Shown one piece after another: positions 11,401 through 26,400 of a stretch of DNA of 64,000 nucleotides (within the stretch, counting starts at the first letter, position 1; each line of letters starts with the position of its first letter). The stretch spans positions 1,116,001-1,180,000 of the forward strand of contig OY725491.1 of assembly GCA_963281255.1 (NCBI GenBank). Direction: 5' to 3'. The notes under the pieces were generated by a model. The model worked only from the letters and a program-made list of their open reading frames with translations. It was not told where the DNA came from and searched no databases. The position numbers and the translations under genes are program-made. Source of the DNA: Aphrocallistes beatrix (lineage: Eukaryota; Porifera; Hexactinellida; Sceptrulophora; Aphrocallistidae).

Positions 11401-14400
11401 GTATAAATAGACAAATATTTGAATATTATCAGAGAAAATACATAACAGCTTAAGTCAACTATCTAAATGGATAGATAGTGCTAGATCCAATTAACTGGTT
11501 TACCCATTCGAATGATGAATTAGACCAGCGGTTCCCAAACTGGGGTGCATGAACCCCCTAGGGGTGCACGGGACAAGGATTCGTCCTTATTATTAGTCGT
11601 CCTTATTGCAATGACATGTCGGATCAATAGAGTTTTTCAGACTTAGGTGGGTCCTGGGGTGAACAAAATAACTTTTAGGTGTCAGGGGGTGCACGAAGTA
11701 AAAGAGGTTGGGAACCACTGAATTAGACATAGGAATAGATTCTGGTATTTTCTCACATTTAATCCAATTGATTTAGACTGAAAGTATTTGGAATAAAGCC
11801 AATCTAATAATAGAAATAAGGTCTACTTATTAACTAACCACAATATAGCCTAAATGACAGTTGGAACTTGCGTGAGTGCACAGGTTGTCGTAGAGACACC
11901 AGTAACACGGAGCAGGAGAGTTGGTGCAGGATTCACACCTTGAATAGAAACTGCAGTTGTAGAACGTGAAACCGTTTGCTTGTTCTGCGAACTCCAAACC
12001 TAGCTCAGTTGATCGCAGAGAAAAGTTTATTCGTTGGTAATCTAGGCGAAGGAGGAATTAAATCTATTTATTGAATTTAATTGATAGTGGTATTTATCAA
12101 GGGATTATCTAGGAGCGCGAGACGCTTATGATTTTATGCCCGAAAGTGTTTGGAGCGTGAAAATTTCGAACATTACCCAATTTATCCTATATCATACTGT
12201 TATTAATCGATTTAGGCGTATGAATATTTATGGTTTGAGACTAGGAGCGTATCCTGGAAGGCTGTATAATACCCTGGTATTTATCCATAGTTAAACTAAC
12301 CATTATTCAGGAAGTAGTTGGTAGGGACTGGACAGCTGATGGAGACAATTCCAGGGGTGTTGGGGCCTGTAAGATTCAGAGGCGAGTCAGACATGGAGAT
12401 GTTAGTGACGTTAGTTATGTATTGCTCAAATATACACTCGAATGTATGAGGAGATTGCAATTTAGGTAGGTTGGAGACGTTTACATTGATCTAAAGAGAA
12501 ACAGATTCATATAAGAGATATTAGGTTCTGTGAACTAAATACTTGCTTATCCATCCTATTTTCATCTACTCTGGCGAAAATCTAGCGCTTGAACATATGT
12601 ATGCCGTATGTGTACATGTAATTTTGGATGAGTTGAATCAGGGAGATTCACTCCAATTCACTCCACCAAGCAATATCTGGATCCGCTACTGGTTCTTTAA
12701 TTATTATACATGACAATTGCAGCTTTATTAATTAAATCTGTTTACCTGTGTAAGCTCTCCCACTTGAGCTAACATGGGGGTGACAGAGTTCAGAGAGAGA
12801 CAAGTGTTAGAGTTGTCTGTTATCCATCTTAGAGGAAGATCAGCATTCGCACAATCAGACCTATATTAAATGTATTGTGTATTCATATAAATACAGTAAG
12901 CACGATTATAAGTAACCATATGATAAAAAATAAACACATTCTAAACTCAACATGTTAGTTGCATAATAAAATATAATTGTTCGAAAATTCATGGCATCAC
13001 CATACTATACACCGCCTGCTATCGAAGACACTCAAGAAGTCTACACTGAAAATGAAATTTATTTTTACATCCAAAGACTACTATCACAAATACGCACCAG
13101 TCCCGGTGAGCTACGTTTTTCTGAGTTGGAATATGATGAAGACATCGGTAGATTCATTGAAAAATTAGATGGAATATTATCCGAACTTCAAAAAATATCT
13201 AACATCCTACAGGGATATTTTGATTCGCATTCCTATGTGGGAAATTACATGGTAGGTGACCCAAAAGAAATACTGAATCAAGTTAAGACTTGTCAGATAA
13301 TTTTAGAATCATACTTTCCAAAGCTAAATCGTATCAGAGGTAATTCAGAAAAGATCTACATGATCCTCATTCAGTTAGTGTTGGAAGGTGTTCAAGTGCC
13401 TCAGATGGAAGATTTCAGACGAGTACCACTACAAATGTCGATCACTAACATAGTACGAGCAGTTCAGGAAAACGACACTACACATCCAGTTGGAATTGTA
13501 GTAGAAAACATTGTAAAAATAATCATAGGATCACTTGGTGAGCGATTCGCAGAGTGTAAATACTATCACCGTCTTCTAGATTCAGCTGCTAGCATCATCG
13601 TAAGAATCGGTACGACCATATGTACCCTGACCTATCATCACTTTGAATTCCATAAAGATGCATGCAATAAAATATCTGAGTTCAAGAGAGAATTCGCTGC
13701 TTGTGGGATCAGAGAGAACCTGGAAAGAATCAGTAGATACCTCGACACAGCCGTAACGAATTCTCAAAGTGATGTTTTAGCAGGAGTAAAGCAAAGTCTT
13801 TGCCTAGTATGGGAATCACTAAAGAGTTATAAACAGAATTATCCTCATAAATGTGGCAGCGAGATTCTAAACGAATTGAGCAGACTTCCAGCCTGCAGTG
13901 GCCTTGTCCTGCCTATAGTAACCAAGGTGCAGTGTAGCAGCCAAGATGCCTGGGAGATTGTGATACAGCTCTTTTCCTCGCTACGTAATCCAGCCCTACT
14001 TGAACTGTGAGATCTAGACTAATACGTAGGTAATTACTGTACCTAGTAAGTTAGAAAAAATGTATTTAGGATCATTCCTTGCTACTACAATATTTTACTG
14101 TTTTACAATATTCTTATAATCGCTTTTGTAACAAAAATAATAATCTATACTGTCTCATTCTATGATCAATAGATGTTCCACATGAATCATGAATTGGTAG
14201 GATACCTTTTTAATGGAACGCCAACTTGAAGACTTTAGGCCTGTCACGAAATACGTATTATAATATTAGTTATCTATTTTACCATCGCTGCAAATACATT
14301 TTTGTATGTAGTATTGTTGACAGCGAGAACAATGCAACCTGATTACAAAATTGGGAGTAATTGCACCTAGCTACAGTGCTCCAACACAGTTTCTATGATT

Positions 14401-17400
14401 TTCGGTTATGTCACACGCAGAGGATAGACACTCCACAATAAGATTGTTGAAGTGAACAGACAGAGAGATGCATTTAATTTATTACATATTTCAGTTGGTA
14501 TTGTTATACATACGTATACCAAAACATATAATTAATCAATGTGAGCCCAGGCGCCAAAAGGGCGCCTCTGGCGGATAATTTGTGTCCGTCAGCCGCGCAG
14601 CGCAAGCAAGCGAAGCGCACTTGTACAAAAAGAAAATGGTAGAGTATAGGGATGTTGGTAGCTCAATTTCTCAAATCCAGGACGTATGAGAAACGAAACA
14701 AATGAATTACTTAGTAGTTTCACATTTTTATTGTTCTAATTTAAAAAATCGCAGTGGTTTGGTATCCATGCTCAGAGGCGTAGTTATATCTTTTTAGGGT
14801 GCGCACAATCAGACCTATCAAATGTATTGTGATTACTTTAGTAGCTATGATTGACACATGAATATTATAAATAACCATAATAAACCTCAGGAATATATGC
14901 TGCATGTTATGAGTCACAATATTGATTTGCAAATTCATGGCATCACCATACTATACAACACCTGCTCTCGAAGACACTCAAGAAATCTACATTGAAAATG
15001 AAATATGTCTTTTCCTCCAAAGACTATCACAAATACGCATCAGTCCCGATGAGCAGCAACGTTTTTCTGAGTTGGAATATGATGAAGATATCGGTAGATT
15101 AATTGAAAAATTGAATTGTATATTATCCGAACTTCAAAAAATATCTAACATCCTACAGGGATTTTATGATTCGTATTCCTCCTATGTGGGAAATTACATG
15201 ATGGGTGACTCAAAAGAAATACTGAATCAAGTTAAGAGTTGTCAGAACATTTTAGAATCATACTTTCCAAAGCTAAATCGTATCAGAGGTAATGCAGAGA
15301 AGATCTACATGATTCTCATTCAGTTAGTGTTGGAAGGTGTTCAAGTGCCTCAGATGGAAGATTTCAGACTAGTACCACTACAAATGTCGATCACTAACAT
15401 AGTACGGGCGGTTCAGGACAACAACGCCGCACATCCAGTTGGAATTGTAGCAGAAAGCGTTGCTAAACTAATAATAGGATCACTAGGTGAGCGATTCGCA
15501 GAGTGTAAATACTATCACCGTCTTCTAGATTCAGCTCCTAACATCATCGCAAGAATCGGTACTTCCATATTTGACCTAGCCTCTCATCACCTTGAATCCC
15601 ATAGGGATGCATGCAATAAAATATCTGAGTTCAAGAGAGAATTCGCTGCTTGTGGGATCAGAGAGAACCTGGAAAGAATCAGTAGATACCTTGACACGGC
15701 CGTAACGAATTCTCAAAGTGATGTTTTAGCAGGAGTAAAGCAGTGTCTTTGCCAAGTATGGGAATCAGTAAAGAGTTATAAACAGATTTATCCTCATGAA
15801 AGTTACAAGGAGATTCTAAAAGAATTGAGCAGACTTCCAGCTTGCCGTGGTCTTGTCCTGCCTATAGAAACCAAGGTGCAGTGTAGCAGCCGAGATGCCT
15901 GGGAGATTGTAATACAGCTCTTTTCCTCACTACGCAATCCAGTCTTACTTGAACTATGATATATAGACTAATACATAGGTTATTACTGTACGGTACCCAA
16001 GTTAGCAGGATATATATTACGAAAAAATCAACCTGTATTTAGGATAATCTCTTATTATTTGACGACTACAATATTTTACTGCTTTACAATATTCATATAA
16101 TCGATTTTTGTAACAAATATGAATCTATACGGTGTCTCATACTATAATAAATAGTAGATGTTATACTTCAATCGTGAATTGGTAGGGTACCTTTTTAATG
16201 GAACCCAACAAGACGTTAGGCCTATCACGAAATATAACATTAGCCTAGTTATTGTACCATCGCTGCAAATACATTTTTGTATGTAGTATTGTTGACAGCG
16301 AGAACAATGCAACCTGATTACAAAATTGGGAGTAATTGCACCTAGCTACAGTGTTCCAACACAGTTTCTATGATTTTCGGTTATGTTAGTATGTCACACT
16401 CAGAGGATAGACACTCCACAATAAGATAGTTGAAGTGAACAGACAGAGAGATGCGTTTAATTTATTACATATTTCAGTTGGTATTGTTATACATACGTAT
16501 ACCAAAACATGAACTTATGATCACATTATTGTATATGAATTGTGTGGTTAATCCACCTCGTTATCTGAACTAATGCTGAGGTGAAAGAATTGTTCGCATT
16601 GTATGCTGTCTCGATTGGTACTTAGCGAGTCTAAGTGCTTCAGGATGTGCCATGCAGTTTCACTCGAGCATTTCAGACTAGACATGATTGGAGATATTAG
16701 CCCGCGAGATAGCGCGTGAATCTTCATATCCTTAAACAGCTGTTCCCTTGATTTCCCGCTGTTATATTCCTCTGTGGTGAAGGATTCAAAAGAAATTCGG
16801 AATTGCTCGTATGTCTGGTAAAGATTTTTTAAGCTCACGAGTGCGACGGGGTTGTGATCAGAAATGGAGAATTCTAGCCAAGTATTGGTCGATTTCAGTT
16901 TTGTGCTCACTTCGCTGCTTTCTAACTCCTTTCCGAATTCGGCTACTTTGCCGAGGCAGAGTTCCAAGTCTTCTTTAAATGACATTACTTCAGATGATAT
17001 TCTGCGTCTGAAATATACACTAATAATATACTTCACGCGTCTATTATATGTTCGAAACATCAGGATATGATAGCTAGCGCAGTTTATAAGAAACTGTATG
17101 CTCCTCTTATTGAAAATGGTCCCAATCATCTGAGTGACATCTACCTCGTTAAGCATTCTGTTGAGAGAATCTGTGAGAGAGGATTGGGGAACTTGGAAAT
17201 CAGGGAAATCTGGTAGATCAACTTCAAACAGCAGGAAGGCACTTATTATCTGAAATATTTCGTTAGCTGATTGATTGAGTTGTTCTAAGTGGGACAATCC
17301 TGCTTTGATCAAAAGTTTTATTTCAATCAATTGTTCGTATACGTTTTCTGGACTCGGGTCTACTGCTTGAATCATGCTGTGAGCAAATATGCCAGTGCAA

Positions 17401-20400
17401 GACCATTTGTAATAGGAAATTAACTCTTGGATTTTGTCACCATTTGAAACCACGCTTTCAAGCATTTCAGACAAATGCACTCGAGACTTTTCCACGTCTA
17501 TTGAGAAGGATATTCTAGAGTAGCGATTAGATTTCAAACTCTCCAACACCAGACTCTGAATGGAATTAAGTTCCAAAGAATCCTCGAGATTACCCTCTTC
17601 CTCGATAGAAAATCTGGTGGCCATCTGTATTATTGAGTAGGGCACTGTTTATGTTGTTGTAGAGTGCAGTTTAGATGAACAAATAACAGTTATGGTTTTA
17701 CAGCATTAAGTGTATGTAGATTACGTATACAGAGGTATCTGATAGTAACAATGTGTAATTGAATTATAAATATCAGGGCAATCTGTATCAAACACCAATT
17801 CATTCTATAATTACTACGTATAGGTTAAACAATGAATTTTCTATAAAACCGAATACTTTCTCTCTTTTAAACTTTTAAGAGTTGTATTTGGTCTGCTTAT
17901 TCAATATATAGATATAACAATGCTCGCAGGAAACTAATTTTACGGACATTTACGTAACAAAATAGGTAGTTAAATACAAATATTTAACCAAAATATCTCT
18001 ACAAAGGACAACCATGTGATATCCGATGTAATAGAATATATTATTAAAGTAAGAATTCAGTTACAGGATGTGATGTATTATTCTACTCTTAGAAATATTT
18101 TTTTCAAAAGTTTTATTTCAATCAATTGTTCGTAGACGTTTTCTGGACTCGGGTCTACTGCTTGAACCATGCTGTGAGCAAATATGCCAGTGCAAGACCA
18201 TTTGTAATAGGAAATTAACTCTTGGATTTTGTCACCATTTGAAACCACGCTTTCAAGCATTCCAGACAAATGCACTCGACACTTTTCCATATCTATTGAG
18301 AACGATATTCTAGAGTAGCGATTAGATTTCTTCACTTTCCTACAAATAGCCGTTCTGACTGAATTGTGAAAATTAGCTAGTATTTCTGTCTAATCACTGA
18401 TTGATAAATAAGATCTATGAAGTCTGATTAATTTTAGAAAATATGGAAATAAAATGGGTTCAATTCACTATAACACTTTGCTCTTTATGATCCTAGTTAA
18501 CTACAAATTAACAATTAACCGATTTAAGAGCTGTGAAAATGTTTATAAACTTATTTATAATTTGTTCTAAATTTGCTCAGTAAAAACTGCTACAGTACAA
18601 TATTTACGTAAACATTCAATGATGTAAAACCATAATACTTAACTCAGGTACCCAGAACTACCAGTATTGGGGCAATGCTAAATTTCGTGTGAGTGATGGC
18701 GACTAGATTCTCCATAGAAGAAGAGAGCAATCTGGAAGATTCCTTAGATGCTATTTCCATCAGGAGTATGCTGATAGAGAGCGTCAAGGAAGATAGCTTC
18801 TCTAAAGTATCATTTGATGAAGACGATTTCCGTCAGAAGCTAACAGGAATGCTAGTCAGTGCCAATGCTTCTATAGACAGGATTGGGGAGCTTATTTCCT
18901 ACTACAAATGGTCTCTGTCAGGCAACATAGCACACGGCATTGTGGAGACATTTGAACCAGATCCTCAGTATGTTCTCGAGCATATGATCCAAATAAAAAT
19001 ATTAATCAAAGAAGGTTTATCGCATTTGGAAAAGCTTTATCGATGCTCGGACGAAATTTTTCAGATGATAGGATGTCTGCTCATATTTGGAGTTAGACTG
19101 CCAGACCTCCCTGACTTCGAGGTACCCCAGCCGTCCCTAACTGACTCTCTGGCCAGAATGCTGAGTTCGGTTGATATAAAGAATATCGTAGAAAAGCTAG
19201 CTAGTACTCAATGCATGCGAATTCTCTTCAATACACTCACACACTACATCTTAACGCTGAGGAATTATCGGAGAAACGTGGGAAGATTCTTAGAGAACTT
19301 ATCTGTTGAATTCATCAGCCGTCAGATCTCATTTGAAGTGAGGCAAATTAAAGAAGGGATGGAACATTGCCTCGACAAAATCTCACAATTCGGAATCATG
19401 CTAGAGAGCAGTGAAGTGAGAGCAAAGTTGAAATCTGCAAATACAATGTTAGAAGTTGCCATCTCTCAAGACTTTTCCATCGCAATCCTGAGATCTATCT
19501 TTCAATCCTACAGCCAATTCCAAATCTCCTTGAAATGCTTCAGCGAGGAGGAAAGAAACATTGGGAAATCAAAGGATGAGTTATTTCAAGAGCTCAAGAA
19601 CAACTCCATATCCAGTGGGTTGATATTTCCTATTGCTTCAACGCTTAAATGCTCCAATGAGAACGCTTGGAAGATTTTGAAACATTTGGATTTGAGAAAT
19701 GCAAGGCAAGCCAGTATAGCATACAAACCCTTAGATGACCTAGATTAACTCCAGTTATTTAGTATATGATAGTTTACTAACTATTTTACTCAATATTAAA
19801 ATATGTGTACTATGCTTTGGGATTCATGAATTGAAAAAAGGCGGGACATAATGGGGAAATTTCATGTGAAAGCGGGACACTCGAGAAAATTGGCTCAATG
19901 GAAGAGTGAAAAAAGCGCGACGTCCCGCCAAAAACGGGACAGTTGGCAAGTATGTCCTAGAGTGTGATGTCTAAAGGCACGAATAGTTGTCGATAGTATA
20001 TACCTTCGTAAACCCATTTTGCAAACTCAGGAACAACTAAATCCCAAATTATGTTAATTGAGTCTAGAATCTAGATATATATCCCAATTACATTTTTATT
20101 CCACTACAAGCGCGCTTCGCTTGCTTGCGCTGCGCGACTGGCGGACACTTTGTGTCCGCCGGAGGCTCCCTTCGGTCGCCTGGGGTCACATTGGTTAATT
20201 ATAAGGGAGATAACATCTCTAAATACGTCTGTCCTACTGTTATAATCTATTTCGCACGAAAAATCACCAAATTTATCAATTTTTAAAATTTTGATGAGTA
20301 ATGATGACGTCATAAAAAAAGTGATGAGTCATCATTTTTTGATGATAGCGATATCATATGTGAGGTATGTTAGTATACAGATTCTATTAAAATTTCACCC

Positions 20401-23400
20401 TTCTATCTCCTATAATGGCTGAGTTATGCCCGAATAACTGTGTTGCTTAACTTTTAAAAATGTGACAATGACGTCATAATTCCATGATGAGCCGACATTT
20501 TGGTCTGAGCTCAGAACTTACTGGAGCCATAGCCAAAAGACTCCCACATGCCAAAAATCAGCCTTCTGCGCCCGGCAGTTTCTTCAATCAATTCGTTACA
20601 TATATATATATATATATATATATATACTATATACAATAATCGAGTTTTAATAGTAAGGATACTCCAGATTTTATTTTCCTTAGATGACAACAATAGCTGT
20701 AGATCGATATTTGAGCGTCTAAGATTACAATTTTTTTCCCCAGACCCCCCTTACCGTCGCTCGGATATTTAAGACACCAATATGTATTGGAAACAGAATG
20801 TAATAGACTCGGATGGATGATCAAAACATGGGTACATAAGAACATCATTGAATTTAGAAGCTGCATAATAAAAAGTAACACCTGTCAGAAATTATTTATT
20901 TTAAGTATTCTCTTCATTGACTGGAATGTAATAAACGAGAAATATAAAAAACAATTCACATAAATAGATCTATTTCTTCAAATCTGATTTCAAGCCGCGT
21001 CTCCGCATTTAATTTAAACAACCAGAGCTATTCAAGGTATTTTTCTAAACAATGGTATGGAGGAACAAAGCCATAGTTCAAGCATATATGCATATATTTG
21101 TCAAGACGCGTATATAAGAAATGTCAACTTGATGTAAGGAATAATAATACTTCTACGTTAATGGCGTCATTACATCCTATATCAGTTTCCCCCGAAGAGT
21201 TACAAGAGTTGGATACAGCTACTGTGCAGGAAGGAATTCAAAATATCATCCAAAATCTAACTCTTGCTCCCAGTCAAGAGCTGACAAGTTTTTCCAATTT
21301 AGAATTTGATAAAACCATCCATGAATTTCTCAAAAAGTTGAATGATATGATATTCAAACTTGAACAGATATCCAGCATCCTCACAGAATTCTTAAATGCA
21401 AATTATTCTTTTGAAAGATTAGTGGCATCTAACAAGGATAGTGCACAAGAAACACTCGACCAAGTTCAGGAATGTATCAAGATAGCAGAGTCATATATCC
21501 CAAAGATCCGTACAATCCGGGGTAACTCTGAGAAGGTCTACATTATTCTTATCCAATTTGTCTTAGAAGGAATAGAAATACCTCAAATGGAGGATTTTGG
21601 CCCACAAGTACAAATATCTATTTCTAATATCGTTAGGCACTCGATTGAGGGAGGTAATACAGCGCACCCAGTCGAAGTTGTAACAAAAAAAATTCTAGTA
21701 CCATTAATATTCGCGCTCGCCAATCAATTTGCAGAGGCTAATAGATATCTAGTTTTTCTAGATGCAACTGTTTCCTTTATCACAAGAGTCAGTTCTTCTC
21801 TAGTTAAATCAACTTGTCAACTTTTGATTTATCGCCAGGATTCATACGATAAAATTTTTGAGTTCAAAAGGCAATTCACTGAACTCTGTGTAAAGAAGCA
21901 TCTAGAAAGGTTAAGAGGCTATCTCGACCAAGCCATTACGAACTCACAGAGTGGTGATACGATTATTGTTGCCGCGATTAGGCAATCTCTCTGCCAAGTA
22001 GAGGAATCAGTAAAGAATTCTAAAAAGCAGGATACTAACAAAAGCGAAATAGACATTGTGAAGGACATGAGCGAAACTCCAAATTGCTCTGGTCTAGTCC
22101 AACCTATAACAACTAACATGGGTTGTAGCCTAGAGCAAGCATGGAGTATCGTAATTCACCTATTCTCCTCACAACGTAGAAATCCAGCTCTGCTCTAAAG
22201 TGCAAGCTCAACTCTCCCATACTGTGCGTCATAACTCTAGCTCCAGCCTTAGTGCTTGATAGAATCAATTAGTATAGATAGGTAGTAGCTGACTTCTAAA
22301 TATAGTAGTACGTATTTCCAAATATATACTGTACTTACTTATTCATTATCTCAAAATAAATAAATGCTCAATGTATTCTAAGCATCATTAACTGGCAATC
22401 AAATTCAATGAGATCTATTCTCGTATATCAATACAGGCAAATCAAATTGAATATTCGAATGTGTTGTATCTGAAATTCTGAATCAAATTACTTCAAAAGT
22501 ATTATTAAAATGCATTTTATTTCAAGTCATCCCCTGGTAACATAAAGATATTTTTTCATTTGCACAATGTTTGTAATCGGAACTATCAAATAATTCCAGA
22601 CAGATGAGCATCTTGTGACTGATCGGTAAACATCCTGTTATTGTACTTATTCATATTAATTAATTCATCTTCTTGCGGTCAAAACTTGTAATGGTTGTCA
22701 AATCTTCAATTCGAAATTCTAAAATTAGGTTATTTAATGAAGCTGACTATTAACTCAGCCTAAAAGAAAATGCAACATGTTACTAAATTATGTGCAGCTC
22801 GCATTTTGAAAACAAAAATTTGTGCACAGCGCTAGCTGGAGATTTGTTTGTTACTCAATAAGACCTACATAGATTAACTCCAGTTATTTAGTATATGATA
22901 GTTTTTACTAACTATTTTACTCAATATAAAAAGATGTGTACTATGCTTTGTGATTTATGGATGGAAAAAGGCGGGACATAATGGGGAAATTTCATGTAAA
23001 AGTGGGACACTCGAGAAATTAGCTCAATGGATGAGTGATAAAAGCGCGACGTCCGACTAAAAACAGGACAGTTGGCAAGTATGTCCTAGAGTGTGATGTC
23101 TAAAGGCACGAATAGTTGTCGATAGTATTTTGCAAACTCAGGAATAAGACAGCAAAAAATGAAGAGCTTGATGTAAATACTAAGTTATTCAATTTTTGCA
23201 GTCAACTTCAGTGAAACGAGTTCTCGAGACAATGAATTTGTAACTATGGTAGAATTCGCCTATTAGCAACTCCCTTATTAACAAATCGCTCTATTATCCC
23301 AATTTTAAGTACCAAGTGTGGATTTTGTATTAATTCTGTTCCTTTATAAGCAACTTTCCGTTAATTTTTCCGTTAATAAAACCTGAGTTCATAATAATTT

Positions 23401-26400
23401 GCAAATTTCACTGTCAAGTATAGTATTATAAACTCATTTTTACGATAAATGTAAATCTCTACGGTTATTATGGGGTATTCGACCATGTACAGTTCAGAGT
23501 TTATTTTTAGAAAATTATTTCTCGATGTAGTACAAGTGTGTTATATTAATTGATGATACAGTCGGACCTACTCTAACGGCCACCTCTATACAGCGGTCAC
23601 CTGGACATAGCGACCACCTAAGAACAGTCCCATCCGTTTTACTATAATATTGAACCTGTGTATAACGGTCAGTGGGTCATCTTCTCAAAGCGGCTAGTGA
23701 CCATTCTTTTTGGGTCCCTTGAGGCCCTTTAAACTGTCTATGACGGCTACATCATGTTTAGAACTACATACTGGCATATGTTTAGTACGATCCCTATTCC
23801 GAAGTAACATAAGTAGTAACGCACATCATTGAGTACATTTATAAATTGTCACTGCATCGCATCGTTACAACCTGACACTATTCTGGATCCTACCTGTATA
23901 TAAAGTCATTTTCGATCAGTCCCTTGGGTGAGCTTTATAGACTGGATTGACTGATTTACACTTAACTTCTCTCAGTAACTAACTGGTCCTGCAGTATCGG
24001 TCTGTGTCTGCCGAAATGTTTAGCATTTTTATGTGATTACCTTATATACTTCTAGGTTTATTGTATCGCTTCGATAATGCTTGAGTCAATAACAATAGCA
24101 TGGTATAGAATAATAGGCGCCAAATGTGGGGGTACCTGGGGGGACGTGGCGCCGGGTGGAGCAGTGGAGGAAGCTGTAGTATGGCAGGACTTCACACAAA
24201 CTTATAGGTTACAACTAAACCCCAAATTATGTTGTTAAGATATATATCCCAATTACATTTTTATTCCAATAAAGTACGAGATTTTCTTTTCTCTAAGTGA
24301 CAACAATAGCTGTAGATCGATATTTGAGCGTCTAAGATTAAATTTTTTTTCTGAGGGGCTTGGCCCCCCCCGGTTTTATTTTATTTGGCGCCTATGTATA
24401 GAATATATAAATATTAGTTTTTGCAATAGTATTTTTAATACATACTCGTATAACTAATTGAATTAGTATGTGATCTAACCATCAATATCTTAGCTTATCT
24501 TAATTTACAAGGACCTATGGAACTGTTCTGATATTCTTTAAGTATGAGATACAATTACGACTGTTTTAGGGGATAAAATAAACGCAGCACTAAGTGGAGA
24601 ATTGCGCATTTCTTTACAATAATCATTTCACTTTTGATCGTTCTGTTGACACATCTTTGGAGATTCTTTTCCTTGTACGATAAGTTTGTCTGTTGTTGTA
24701 TCTTCCTCATTTTCTAATATTACTTCATAAAGGAGTCGGTCTAAGTTCTTCAATTTCACACTGAGACCGCATTCAATGAGTCTTAATTTGATTTCAAATA
24801 GTACTGTCTTACCATTGGACCAATAATAATAGTACATTGTCCTAACAAACCAGAAGACACCAGTCGCGAATTTTAGGTATTTAAAAAGTCCAGGTAATAG
24901 AGGAATTATTTCGAAATACCCACGAACTATGTCAAGCATGTTTACATATACTGGCTGTGAGATATTTTCTTGAGCGGGTTCCTTTATGATGGGAATGAGA
25001 TTAAATGGTAGTATTTTAATGCCAGATATTTGCCTTTCAAGAAAAATTACATTTTCGGGATTCTTTATTATCGATAACTTGATGGTCCTCTGATAGGACT
25101 GCAAAGTTTCAGTATACTGCTCAATGTCTTTTAGAAGATCTCGTAATTCACTTGAAGTTTTTGGAATATTCCATTCGGTCGCAATAGCATTTATTCTTCC
25201 TGTCATCTCAGCAAGTTGGTTTGATGTATCTATTACTTTGCAATGGATATTTAGAAAAAGTTGATAAGTTTCGGGGTCGGAGAATCTAGGATGAGAGGTG
25301 CTGTCATTGGGTTGATCCAACTCAAAACTGTTGTTTGAAGTAAAAGTCGGTTCATTCAATGGAGTTGCCATTATATTTCGCGTGTGTTTAGAGAAATTGA
25401 ATGCATTTATTTATACAGAAAATTAGCAATGTTATGGTTTCTTAGCATGTTTAGTTATTCTCCTGTTTACATATTTATTAAGTACCGTATGTATTCAGAA
25501 TATTTGATACTTTCATTACGTAGTAGTACGTAGGTAAACTGAAGTTGAACCTGAAAGTAATTGTGGAAATTGTTTAAGAAGTATGTATTTTTATTTCGTT
25601 GATACTGTTGAAAACCCCAAAAGCACTTAATTAAATATTAAATGACATTATGAATAAATAGAACTAAAGTCATAATATTATTGTGTTCAGTGTATTTTGT
25701 ATTTTTAGGATCATTGAAAGATATTTTGTTCCTATTCGCGTAATTATGCTAATAATAAATATATTAGTGAGATGCTTATTGTTGGAGCGGTTTTATAGTT
25801 ATTCAATAATCTCGACATTGTTCCATAATATGTATTAGTTATTTTCATCAAAGAGCTGATATCTTGCAGATTCAAATGCACGAGTGAAAGTAAATTTCTG
25901 CTTCTAACCTTCCCAATTTTTAGTAGAACATTTCATAGTTTTTTAAGCCTTTTGAAATCTTGTCGTATACTGCTTTCAAGAATATTCCACCTGCCCCCAT
26001 CCCGACCAATACTATAGTCTCAATATTAGGTATCATCGCGACACTACTCTGCATAAAGGACATTAGTTCATCTAGATTCTAGACGTTATGAGTATTTTTT
26101 TCATTTCCTGCTTTACAGATACCTTTGAATACAAAATATATTACTGAAGTGTGGCAAAAAGTTTCACTGTTAAACTTAGAAATTTGAACATCTGCAATAA
26201 CATTTGGCAGAGACATGTGATATAATCATTTGCAAAATATTCTCCCCTCTAGCAGAGAATTCTAAACTTCAGTTGGTTTTGAATCTCTTTTAGATTTCAC
26301 TAAGTTATTTTCAGTTTTACTCGTCAGTAAACATTTGACGAGCATTCCTTATATAATGCGTGTTCTATAAATGAACTCTTCTATTTGCTCAATCAAAAGA

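Larger units (their letters stand above)
22199..24627. other. Repeat-rich spacer in the gene cluster
   Basis: No gene seen. 22871-23145 repeats the 3' flank of the B gene at 18696-19748, including the start of its stop region (TAGATTAACTCCAGTTATTT). So a B copy probably once stood here. MITE remnants lie at 23250-23400 and 23566-23955, and a dispersed repeat at 24262-24405. Confidence 0.65.
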
